NCBI RefSeq assembly: GCF_030411995.1
Contig: NZ_JASNRC010000013.1
Location: 1 to 64,000, forward strand
Direction of reading: 5' to 3'
DNA from: Massilia sp. YIM B02769
Lineage (GTDB): Bacteria; Pseudomonadota; Gammaproteobacteria; Burkholderiales; Burkholderiaceae_D
DNA: 64,000 nucleotides
Part shown: piece by piece, positions 54,445-63,744 of the stretch
Position numbering within the stretch: the first letter of the stretch is position 1
How the letters are laid out: each line of letters begins with the position of its first letter
Made by a program: the position numbers and the translations under genes
The notes under the pieces: model-generated
The model's database searches: none
What the model was told of the DNA's origin: nothing
What the model saw: the letters and a program-made list of their open reading frames with translations, nothing else

Positions 54445-55149
54445 ATGAACAACGCAGACGTGGCCAGGATCCAGCAGGCGCTGGTGAACGCCGGGTTCTT
54501 TCCGGGCGTGGTAGACGGTGTCTGGGGCAGGCGCACCATCGAGGCGGTGCGCGCGTTCCAGGAAAGCGAAGGGCTGGTGGTCGACGGCATCGTCGGGCCG
54601 CGGACGATGTCGCGCCTGTTCCGCGGCGACGTGCCGCGCATGAACGCGCCGCTGCTGCCCTGGATGACGCAGGCGCAGGCCCTGCTCGGCACGAGGGAAG
54701 GGCGGGGCTCGCTCAATAACCAGGACATTCTGGACTGGGCCCGGAACCTCGAGCTGCACTATCCGGACGATAACATCGCCTGGTGCGGCCTGTTCGTCGG
54801 GCATTGCATCGGCTCGACCATGCCGGAGGAAATCCCGCCCAACAACCCGCTCGGTGCCCGCGAATGGCTGAAGTTCGGCGACCCGACGCCGCCGCGCTAC
54901 GGCGCCGTCATGGTGTTCTGGCGCGAGAAGAAGGAGGGCTGGAAAGGCCATGTCGGCTTTTACAGCGGCGAATCGAGCGATGCCTACCTCATCCTCGGCG
55001 GCAACCAGAGCGACAGCGTGTCGCAGGCCTGGGTCGGCAAGGACCGTTTCCTCAAGGCGCGCTGGCCGCGTACCGGCGCCTCGCTCGGTGGCGGCGTGGC
55101 AATCGTCGAGATGGAGCGCAACGAGGAGCTGTCGACCGAGGAAGCATGA
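54445..55149 (+). CDS. Peptidoglycan-binding/NlpC-P60-like (TIGR02594-type) endolysin-like protein
   Basis: This 234-residue protein has an N-terminal peptidoglycan-binding domain of type 1 (ARIQQALVNAGFFPGVVDGVWGRRT, then AFQESEGLVVDGIVGPRT). The C-terminal cysteine-peptidase-like domain has the triad visible as Cys in AWCGLFVGHC, His in GHVGFYSG and a downstream Asn in GGNQSD. It therefore probably cleaves peptidoglycan crosslinks. No signal peptide is seen, as in phage endolysins or toxins exported by other routes. I chose the ATG at 54445; 54403 and 54433 are alternatives. It is followed by a hairpin. Confidence 0.82.
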   Translation: MNNADVARIQQALVNAGFFPGVVDGVWGRRTIEAVRAFQESEGLVVDGIVGPRTMSRLFRGDVPRMNAPLLPWMTQAQALLGTREGRGSLNNQDILDWARNLELHYPDDNIAWCGLFVGHCIGSTMPEEIPPNNPLGAREWLKFGDPTPPRYGAVMVFWREKKEGWKGHVGFYSGESSDAYLILGGNQSDSVSQAWVGKDRFLKARWPRTGASLGGGVAIVEMERNEELSTEEA

Positions 55150-55159
55150 GGCAGCAGCC

Positions 55160-55189
55160 GGGCCGCGCCCGCTCGCGGCCCGCTTTATT
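55160..55189 (+). terminator. Probable terminator after the endolysin-like gene
   Basis: An eight-base stem GGGCCGCG / CGCGGCCC around CCCGCT is followed by GCTTTATT. The T run is short. Confidence 0.55.
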
Positions 55190-55261
55190 CGGCAGCCTGC
55201 TTTCCGGTGGCGGGTTGCGGCAGTTAGAATCTTCCACGCTCAGTCTCACCGGAAAACCTTC

Positions 55262-56437
55262 ATGAAAATATCCCAACGCGCCCAGTCCATCGATCCCTTC
55301 TTCGCCATGGAGTTCGGCAAGCGCGCCGCCGCCCTGGAAGCGCAAGGCCACCCCGTCATCAAGCTCAGCCTGGGCGAACCCGACTTCGGCCCGCCTCCTG
55401 CCGTGCTCGAGGCCGCGCGCAGCGCCGTCGACGGCCCGCTGCCTTATACCGGCGCCCTCGGCACGCCGGCCCTGCGCGCGGCGATCGCCGGTTTCTATCT
55501 GCGCGAGCATGGCGTGACGATTTCCCCGAACCGCATCATCGTTACCGCCGGCGCCTCGGCCGCGCTGCTGCTGGTGACCGCCGCCCTGGTCGACAGCGGC
55601 GACGAAGTGCTGGTCGGCGACCCCTCTTACCCTTGCAACCGCCAGTTCCTGAGCAGCTTCGGCGCCCAGGTGAAACTGGTGGCCACCGATGCCGCCTCGC
55701 GTTTCCAGCTCGACGCCGCCAGCGTGCGCGCCAATTGGAGCGACAAGACGCAAGGCCTGATGATCGCCACGCCATCGAACCCGACCGGCACCTCGGTCCC
55801 GCTGGCCGAACTGCGCGCGATCTGCGACTGGGCGCGCGAGCGCGGCGCCTGGCGCATCGTCGACGAGATCTATTTGAACCTGGGCGACCGCGACGCCGAG
55901 GGCCGCGCGCCGCAGACCGTGCTGTCGGTCGACGACGACGCCATCGTCATCAACAGCTTCTCGAAGTACTTCGGCATGACCGGCTGGCGCCTGGGCTGGG
56001 CCGTGGTGCCGGAAGCGCTGGTGCCGACCATGGAGCGCCTGGCCCAGAACTACTACATCTGCGCCTCCAGCCTGTCGCAACAGGCGGCGCTGGCCTGCTT
56101 CACGCCGGAATCGCTGGCCGTGTGCGAAGAACGGCGCCAGGAATTCGCACGGCGCCGGGCGCTGGTGCTGGCAGGCCTGGCGGGCATCGGGCTGCCGGTG
56201 CCGGTGCCGCCGGACGGGGCCTTCTACGTCTACTTCGACGTGAGCGGGACCGGCTTGACGGCCTGGGAATTCTGCGAGCGCGTGCTGGACGAGGTGCAGG
56301 TGGCGCTCACGCCGGGCAAGGATTTCGGGCATTGCGGCGCGGACCGGTATGTGCGGCTGTCGTATGCGGCGAGTAGCGAGCAGCTGGCCGAGGCGATCCG
56401 CCGGCTCGGGCGTTTCATGCAGACAGTAGCCGGATAA
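55262..56437 (+). CDS. Pyridoxal-phosphate aminotransferase (class I/II)
   Basis: This 391-residue aminotransferase belongs to the aspartate/alanine-type fold I family. Visible motifs are KLSLGEPDFGPPP (N-terminal), TAGASAALLL, the ATPSNPTGTSVPL segment, DEIYLNL, and the PLP-binding lysine in NSFSKYFGMTGWRLGWAV near residue 240. The substrate cannot be set; valine-pyruvate or aspartate types are possible. The chosen ATG fits the family start (MKISQRAQSIDPF). It is alone between a terminator and the sigma-54 promoter of the next gene. Confidence 0.9.
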   Translation: MKISQRAQSIDPFFAMEFGKRAAALEAQGHPVIKLSLGEPDFGPPPAVLEAARSAVDGPLPYTGALGTPALRAAIAGFYLREHGVTISPNRIIVTAGASAALLLVTAALVDSGDEVLVGDPSYPCNRQFLSSFGAQVKLVATDAASRFQLDAASVRANWSDKTQGLMIATPSNPTGTSVPLAELRAICDWARERGAWRIVDEIYLNLGDRDAEGRAPQTVLSVDDDAIVINSFSKYFGMTGWRLGWAVVPEALVPTMERLAQNYYICASSLSQQAALACFTPESLAVCEERRQEFARRRALVLAGLAGIGLPVPVPPDGAFYVYFDVSGTGLTAWEFCERVLDEVQVALTPGKDFGHCGADRYVRLSYAASSEQLAEAIRRLGRFMQTVAG

Positions 56438-56474
56438 ACGCAGGACGGATTGTTAGCGTCGGAGAATTTTACAA

Positions 56475-56488
56475 CCTGTAAATACAGG
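56475..56488. promoter_or_regulatory. Palindrome upstream of the sigma-54 promoter
   Basis: CCTGTA-AA-TACAGG is a perfect palindrome with six-base arms; a half-like CCTGT recurs at about 56501. It lies about 37 bases upstream of the -24 element and could bind the enhancer-binding protein that sigma-54 promoters need. Confidence 0.5.
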
Positions 56489-56524
56489 AAAATTAACTCC
56501 CTGTTTTTAATGTACTTAATCAAG

Positions 56525-56540
56525 TGGCATGGAAGCTGCT
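56525..56540 (+). promoter_or_regulatory. Sigma-54 promoter of the PEP-CTERM gene
   Basis: TGGCATG, four bases, CTGCT gives GG (-24) and GC (-12) at the right 10-base separation, with one mismatch to TGGCACG-N4-TTGCW. PEP-CTERM genes in Gram-negative exosortase systems are known to have RpoN promoters of this type. It lies about 80 bases before the start codon. Confidence 0.75.
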
Positions 56541-56620
56541 AGGTGTGCACCGCTGGGCAGATGCGGACCGCCGCATGTGTCGCGGCACCACTACTATAAA
56601 CCCACTGATTGAGGTGCTAA

Positions 56621-57331
56621 ATGAAATCGCTTCGGCTCATGATTGCGTTGACGTTTGCTATGGCTGCAAACGCTGCAAGTGCTGCCCCCATTACCCTGAA
56701 CTTCGAGGGCGTTGTAGATTATCCGCATAACGGTACTGTATTGATCGAGGATTTTTACAACGGCGGAACGGCGAGCAACGGCGCTAGCGGCACCAATTTC
56801 GGTGTCTCCTTTTCGGAAGGCGCGACGGTACTTTGTTTGAATACATCGGGAGTGACTTGTTCGAACACGTCGAAGGGGGGCAGTGGTGTTGCAGGATCCG
56901 AGTTCGGCGCCCTGTATTTTCCAACGCTGAATCCGATCATGAATGTCGCTGCCGGCTTCGATACGGGCTTTGCGTTCGCTTACTCGAATCCTTTCGCCAG
57001 CAACCAGGTTGTCAACATCTTTAGTGGCCTGGACGGTACGGGAGAACTGCTGGCTTCGGCGGTTTTGCCCGGCACCACGAATGGTGCATCGGGGATTTGC
57101 ACATCCTACGGCAACGCGAATTACTGCCCATTTGCGAATCTGTCGCTCGCTTTCTCCGGCGTTGCACGTTCCGTGCAGTTTGCGGGAGACGTCAACAGTT
57201 CGGTATTCGATGACTTCACCTTCGGTAGCACGGTCGTCGGCGGCGAAGTACCGGAACCGGCGTCCCTCGCGCTGCTGGGCATTGGTGCGCTGGGCTTCGC
57301 CCGTTCGCGCCGGGCTGGCAAGAAAAAGTAA
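56621..57331 (+). CDS. PEP-CTERM sorting-domain protein
   Basis: This 236-residue secreted protein has a signal peptide of about 20 residues (ending NAASAA) and a Gly/Ser/Asn-rich beta-type middle. Its C-terminal PEP-CTERM anchor comprises the VPEPASLALLGIGALG segment followed by the basic FARSRRAGKKK tail. Such proteins are cleaved and sorted to the cell surface by exosortase (EpsH/XrtA) and often go with exopolysaccharide and floc formation. No exosortase is in the window. Base composition is lower in GC than the neighbours. A terminator follows. Confidence 0.92.
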   Translation: MKSLRLMIALTFAMAANAASAAPITLNFEGVVDYPHNGTVLIEDFYNGGTASNGASGTNFGVSFSEGATVLCLNTSGVTCSNTSKGGSGVAGSEFGALYFPTLNPIMNVAAGFDTGFAFAYSNPFASNQVVNIFSGLDGTGELLASAVLPGTTNGASGICTSYGNANYCPFANLSLAFSGVARSVQFAGDVNSSVFDDFTFGSTVVGGEVPEPASLALLGIGALGFARSRRAGKKK

Positions 57332-57380
57332 GCATGGTGCGATTTGCAGGCCAGGCTGATCCCTGACTGGATCGTTCTGC

Positions 57381-57412
57381 AAGAGTCCGGAGGTGTTTTG
57401 CCGGACTCTTTT
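57381..57412 (+). terminator. Intrinsic terminator after the PEP-CTERM gene
   Basis: A 10-base perfect stem AAGAGTCCGG / CCGGACTCTT with a 10-base loop and flanking A and T runs. It could work in both directions. Confidence 0.85.
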
Positions 57413-57659
57413 CATGCGGGTCCGCCAGCGTGGCGCAAGACCCCGGGTCAAAACGCAGGCGCCGCGTGCATGAGCACCATTGCCATTGCGAAGCTGTGAA
57501 CGGCAATTGCGCATGGCCGGCCCGCGGGCATGCGCGATCCTGGACCACCGCGCCTACCCGGCGGCGGAAAATCGCGCTATAGTCATCCTCGCGGCAAGGC
57601 CGCGCGCAGTCTGCTTCGGCAATGACATCGTGCATCCGTCATGGATAAAGGCTGACTTG
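57413..57659. other. Intergenic region before the SoxYZ-like gene
   Basis: With the terminator before it, this makes about 330 gene-free bases. It contains an inverted repeat GCGCATG / CATGCGC at 57509-57535. I find no clear -35/-10 or sigma-54 promoter. Confidence 0.45.
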
Positions 57660-58487
57660 ATGAATACTCGTCTACAGCGTAGCGCCTGCCTGTATGTTTT
57701 CTCCGGCCTGACAGCACTTGGCTGGTCGACTTGTCTGCCAGCAGCAAGCGCCGAGGCCGTCGAGGCGTCCGATGCGCCCTGGGCGGCGTTACAGCGCGCT
57801 TACTTCCCCGGCAAACAACTCGAGCAGGCGTCCTTCATCCACCTGACGGCGCCCGCGCGCGCAGCCAGCGGCGACCAGGTGCCTTTCGCGTTCAGCATCG
57901 ACCATCCGATGACCGCGAAGCAGTACATCAAGTCGGTCACCCTGTTCGTCGACGCCAATCCCGTGCCCCTGACGGCGGTATTCCGTTTTCGTCCGGACAG
58001 CGGCAAGGCGGAAGTGGCCACCAGGATCCGCTTCGAATCCGATTCGCCGGTGCATGTCGTTGCCGAGTCGAACGACGGCCGCCTGTATGTGAATACCGTT
58101 ACCGTGAAAGCATCCGGCGGTTGCGGCGGCACGACGCCGGGCGACAATGCGCAGGCGCTGGCGGAAGCGGGAAAAATGAAGATCGCGCTCGACGGGCCAT
58201 TCAGGCGCGGCGAGCTCAACAAGGCCCGGCTCCTGATCCGGCACCCGATGTACACCGGTTTGCAGCGCGACCTCGCCACGCATGGCTTCCGTCCCGCTTT
58301 CTTCATCGACAAGATCGACATCACCTACGACGGCAAGCCGGTGATGACGGCCGATACGTCGATCGGCATCAGCGAAAATCCCTCGATTCAGTTCGGCTTC
58401 GTCCCCAGCCGGGCCGGCACCCTGCAAGTCCTGATCCGCGACAGCCAGGGCGCCAGCTTCCGCCAGTCGATCGACGTGGGCGGCTAG
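57660..58487 (+). CDS. SoxYZ-fusion sulfur carrier-like protein
   Basis: This 275-residue exported protein joins a SoxY-like and a SoxZ-like domain. The SoxY part (about residues 40-155) ends in the carrier motif SGGCGG with Cys155, the residue that holds sulfur intermediates in true SoxY. The SoxZ part follows (KIALDGPFRRGELNKARLLIRHPM near 172 contains its start). A signal peptide occupies about the first 31 residues. Such fusions are known as quinoprotein-dehydrogenase-associated SoxYZ-like carriers. The next gene, one base after, is a matching metallohydrolase. No soxA, X, B or C is in the window. Confidence 0.85.
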   Translation: MNTRLQRSACLYVFSGLTALGWSTCLPAASAEAVEASDAPWAALQRAYFPGKQLEQASFIHLTAPARAASGDQVPFAFSIDHPMTAKQYIKSVTLFVDANPVPLTAVFRFRPDSGKAEVATRIRFESDSPVHVVAESNDGRLYVNTVTVKASGGCGGTTPGDNAQALAEAGKMKIALDGPFRRGELNKARLLIRHPMYTGLQRDLATHGFRPAFFIDKIDITYDGKPVMTADTSIGISENPSIQFGFVPSRAGTLQVLIRDSQGASFRQSIDVGG

Positions 58488-59477
58488 ATGCGGCGCCTGA
58501 TCCATGTGGCCTGGCTGCTGGTCGCGGCGCAGCTTGCCGCCGCACCGTTTGCTGAGCCGCTTGCTGCGCCGCTTGCCGCGCCGCTTGCCACGCAGTCTGC
58601 CACGTCAGCGCTGCGCGTCGACCAGGTCGCGCCGGGCGTGTATGTGCACATCGGGCAGCACAAGGATTTCGAGGAGGGCTACGACGGCGATATCGCGAAT
58701 ATCGGTTTCGTGGTCGGCAGCGACGCGGTCGCGGTCATCGATACGGGCGGCTCGTATGCCGTCGGCATGGCGCTGAAGATAGCGCTGCGCGCCGTTACCC
58801 GGCTGCCGATCCGCTACGTCATCAACACGCATGGGCATCCGGATCACGTGTTCGGCAACGCCGCCTTCATCGAGGCCGATTCCGCCGCGGGAGAAGAAAG
58901 GCCGCGGTTCATCGGCCATGCCACGCTGCCGCGCTTCCTCGCCTTGCGCGGCGATGCCTATGAGCGCAACCTGAAGCAGCAACTGGGCGCCGCCGCCGCG
59001 AGCAGGCTGGTGGCGCCGGGCGAGACCGTGCAGGACCGGCTGACCCTCGACCTTGGCGGGCGCAAGCTGGAACTGAAGGCCTGGCCGAACGCGCACACCG
59101 ACAACGACCTGACCGTGTTCGACACCGCGAGCGGCACGCTGTGGACGGGAGACCTGCTGTTCATCGAGCGCACGCCGGCCATCGATGGCGACCTCCAGGG
59201 CTGGCTCGCCGCCATGGATGCACTGGACAAGGTGCCAGCCGGGATCACCATCCCGGGACACGGCCCCGTGACGCGCGACAGGAAGGCGGCGCTGGCCAGG
59301 CAGCGCCACTACCTCACAACCCTGCTGCACGACGTACGTACGGGCATCCGGCAGGGCGCCGACATGCCGGCCACGATGGCCACGGCGGCTGCCTCCGAAC
59401 GCGGGCGCTGGCAACTTTTCGACATCGTCAACCGGCGCAACGTCAACCTGCTTTACCCACGCCTGGAGTGGGAGTAA
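58488..59477 (+). CDS. Metallo-beta-lactamase-fold hydrolase of the quinoprotein-relay type
   Basis: This 329-residue exported protein has a metallo-beta-lactamase fold. The zinc motif THGHPDH sits at 114-120, further ligands are in NAHTDNDLTVF and PGHGPVTRD, and a TGDLLFIERTPAIDGDLQGW segment is typical of the SoxH-like metallohydrolases that accompany SoxYZ carriers. The signal peptide contains a 12-base triplicate repeat encoding EPLA-APLA-APLA. It starts directly after the SoxYZ stop and ends four bases before the flavoprotein gene, so the three form one operon. Substrate unknown. Confidence 0.85.
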   Translation: MRRLIHVAWLLVAAQLAAAPFAEPLAAPLAAPLATQSATSALRVDQVAPGVYVHIGQHKDFEEGYDGDIANIGFVVGSDAVAVIDTGGSYAVGMALKIALRAVTRLPIRYVINTHGHPDHVFGNAAFIEADSAAGEERPRFIGHATLPRFLALRGDAYERNLKQQLGAAAASRLVAPGETVQDRLTLDLGGRKLELKAWPNAHTDNDLTVFDTASGTLWTGDLLFIERTPAIDGDLQGWLAAMDALDKVPAGITIPGHGPVTRDRKAALARQRHYLTTLLHDVRTGIRQGADMPATMATAAASERGRWQLFDIVNRRNVNLLYPRLEWE

Positions 59478-59481
59478 GCCG

Positions 59482-60747
59482 ATGCGCAGGCGCGATGTCC
59501 TCGGCTTGGCGCTGGCCGGATCGGCCTGGCCGTCGCTGGCGGCGGCGTCCGCTCGCGCCCGGCACAAGGGCCAAGCGCGCCTGGGGCGTGCCGTGGTCGT
59601 CGGCGCCGGCTATGGCGGCGCCACTGCGGCCAGGTATCTGCGGCTGCTGGGCGCCGGGCGCATCGAGGTCATTCTCGTCGACCAGGCCGCCAACTTCATT
59701 TCCTGCCCGGTGAGCAACCGCGTCCTGGGTGGACAAAGGACGCTGGCGCAGCTCACGTTCGGCTACGATGCGCTGCGGCAGAAGCATGGCGTCCGCTTCA
59801 TGCGGGGCAGCGTGACGGCGATCGATGCGGACCGGTCGCAGATCGTGGTGGCAGGGCAAAGGCTGTCGTACGACAGGCTGGTCGTCGCACCCGGCATCGA
59901 CTTCATCTACGACGATTTTCCCCTGCTGGAAAAGGCGCAGGAGCGCATTCCGCATGCATGGAAGGCCGGTCCGCAAACGCGCAATCTGCAGCGGCAGCTG
60001 GTGGCGATGCGCGACGGCGGGGTCTTCACCATCGTCGTGCCGTCCCAGCCTTATCGCTGTCCTCCGGCACCCTACGAGCGCGCGTGCCAGGTGGCCTTCT
60101 ACCTGAAAACGCACAAGCCCCGGTCCAAGGTCGTGGTGCTCGATGCGAACCCCGTCATCACCTCGAAACGCGCGATGTTCGAACAGGCCTGGCGCGACCT
60201 GTATCCGGGCATGATCGACTACCTGCCGGGCAGCGAGCCGAGGGAAGTCGACGTGGCGACGAAGACCGTCAGGACCGCCTTCGATACGGTGAAATCGGAT
60301 GTGCTGAACTTCATCCCGTCCCAGCGCGCGGGCCGGATCGCGCAGGGGTGCGGCCTCGCCAACGTGGAGCGGCGCTGGTGCGAGGTCGACTTCCTGACGT
60401 ATGCATCGAAGGTCTTGCCGCGTGTGCATGTCATCGGCGACGCCATCGACGCCGGCCTGCCCAAGTCCGCGCACATGGCCAATGCCCAGGCCAAGGTCTG
60501 CGCGCGCGCCATCGTGGATTTGATGCTGGGGCAGGCGCTTGATCCGGCGCCGGCCTTTGCGAATACCTGCTACAGCTACGTCGACGACAGGCAGGCGATG
60601 CACATCTCGACCTTGTACCGCTACGACCCGGCCAGTAAAGGCATGCGGGCCGAGGGCAGCGGCATCCTGTCGGACCATCCGTCCGTGCAGGAGGGCAGGG
60701 ATGCCGATGCCTGGGCGCGGCAGATCTGGGGCGATGTGCTGGGCTAG
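59482..60747 (+). CDS. Flavocytochrome-c sulfide-dehydrogenase-type flavoprotein
   Basis: This 421-residue FAD protein resembles the flavoprotein subunit of flavocytochrome c sulfide dehydrogenase (FccB/SoxF). It begins with a twin-arginine signal (RRRDVLGLALAGSAW). The FAD motif GRAVVVGAGYGGATAARYL is near residue 36, and the likely redox cysteines are in PYRCPPAPYERA near residue 193 and NTCYSYV near residue 370. The C-terminal FCSD-type dimerisation region is present. No cytochrome subunit gene (fccA) is adjacent. With the SoxYZ carrier and the metallohydrolase it may oxidise or relay sulfane sulfur in the periplasm (inference). Confidence 0.88.
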   Translation: MRRRDVLGLALAGSAWPSLAAASARARHKGQARLGRAVVVGAGYGGATAARYLRLLGAGRIEVILVDQAANFISCPVSNRVLGGQRTLAQLTFGYDALRQKHGVRFMRGSVTAIDADRSQIVVAGQRLSYDRLVVAPGIDFIYDDFPLLEKAQERIPHAWKAGPQTRNLQRQLVAMRDGGVFTIVVPSQPYRCPPAPYERACQVAFYLKTHKPRSKVVVLDANPVITSKRAMFEQAWRDLYPGMIDYLPGSEPREVDVATKTVRTAFDTVKSDVLNFIPSQRAGRIAQGCGLANVERRWCEVDFLTYASKVLPRVHVIGDAIDAGLPKSAHMANAQAKVCARAIVDLMLGQALDPAPAFANTCYSYVDDRQAMHISTLYRYDPASKGMRAEGSGILSDHPSVQEGRDADAWARQIWGDVLG

Positions 60748-60764
60748 GGGCCGCAGCAGCCTCC

Positions 60765-62000
60765 TTACACCACCGACCCCAGCTTGAAGATCGGCAGATA
60801 CATCGCCACCACCAGGCCACCGATCAGCACGCCCAGGACCACCATGATCAGCGGTTCCATCAGCGACGACAGCGCGCCGACGGCCTCGTCGACTTCTTCC
60901 TCGAAGAAGTCGGCCACCTTGCCGAGCATCGAATCGAGCGCCCCGGATTCCTCGCCGATGGCAACCATCTGCGTCACCAGGCTCGGGAACACGTTCGCGT
61001 TCTGCATCGCCACCGTCAGGCTGGTGCCGGTGCTCACTTCGGTCTGGATGCGCTTGGTCGCTTCCAGGTAGACGTTGTTGCCGGAGGCGCCGCCGACCGA
61101 GTCGAGCGCCTCGACCAGCGGCACGCCGGCCGCGAACATGGTCGACAGGGTGCGGGTCCAGCGCGCGATGGTCGCCTTGCGGATCACGCTGCCGAAGATC
61201 GGCAGGCGCAGCAGGATGCGGTCCATGGCCTGCTGCATCTTGAGCGAGCGGCGCCAGGACTGGAAGAAGAAATAGATCGACCCGAAGATGGTGCCGAAGA
61301 TCGCCCACCACCACTGCACGAAGAATTCCGAGATCGCCATCACGACCAGGGTCGGCGTCGGCAGGTCGGCGCCGAAGCTGGAGAACACGGACTTGAAGGC
61401 CGGGACCACCCAGATCATGATGATCGCGGTGACGATGAAGGCGATCGCCAGGATCGCGATCGGGTAGGTCAGCGCGGACTTGATCTTGGCCTTGATCGCC
61501 AGCGTCTTCTCTTTATAGACGGCGAGGCGGTGCAGGAGCTCTTCCAAAATACCGGCCTGTTCGCCGGCGCCGACCAGGTTGCAGAACAGCGGGTCGAAGT
61601 AGCGCGGGTACTTGCGGAAGGCGTTATTCAGGCTGGTGCCGGTCTCGATGTCGCCGCGCAGGTCGAGGATGAGTTTGGACATTGACGGATTCGCATGGCC
61701 CTTGCCGACGATGTCGAAGGACTGCAGCAGCGGCACGCCGGCCTTCATCATGGTGGCCAGCTGGCGCGTGAACATGGTCAGGTCCTTGTCGGTGATCTTG
61801 CGGCCGGAGCGGTAGATCTTCTTCTTGACCTTGGTGACCATGATGCCCTGGCGGCGCAGCGTCACGTTGACGATGGCTTCGCCGCCGGCGCGCAGTTCGC
61901 CGCGCACGGTCTTGCCGGTCTTGTCCTTGCCTTCCCAGGCGTAGACCGATTCCTTGACCTGTGCGCCGCCGCGGCTGCGGGTAGGGAGGGAGGTAGCCAT
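60765..62000 (-). CDS. pilC: Type IV pilus inner-membrane platform protein PilC
   Basis: PilC is the inner-membrane platform of type IV pili and pairs with the PilB motor. The 411-residue GspF-family protein has two cytoplasmic T2SSF repeats (TDKDLTMFTRQLATMMKAG near 95, RKATIARWTRTLSTMFAAG near 277). Three transmembrane helices are visible, around 177-200, 218-245 and 380-405. The N-terminal ESVYAWEGKDKTGKTVRGE is typical. It lies 16 bases after pilB. Its 3' end is convergent with the flavoprotein gene, 17 bases between stops. Confidence 0.96.
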   Translation of the reverse strand: MATSLPTRSRGGAQVKESVYAWEGKDKTGKTVRGELRAGGEAIVNVTLRRQGIMVTKVKKKIYRSGRKITDKDLTMFTRQLATMMKAGVPLLQSFDIVGKGHANPSMSKLILDLRGDIETGTSLNNAFRKYPRYFDPLFCNLVGAGEQAGILEELLHRLAVYKEKTLAIKAKIKSALTYPIAILAIAFIVTAIIMIWVVPAFKSVFSSFGADLPTPTLVVMAISEFFVQWWWAIFGTIFGSIYFFFQSWRRSLKMQQAMDRILLRLPIFGSVIRKATIARWTRTLSTMFAAGVPLVEALDSVGGASGNNVYLEATKRIQTEVSTGTSLTVAMQNANVFPSLVTQMVAIGEESGALDSMLGKVADFFEEEVDEAVGALSSLMEPLIMVVLGVLIGGLVVAMYLPIFKLGSVV

Positions 62001-62016
62001 GTTTATCCTAATTCGC

Positions 62017-63744
<1,728 letters not shown>

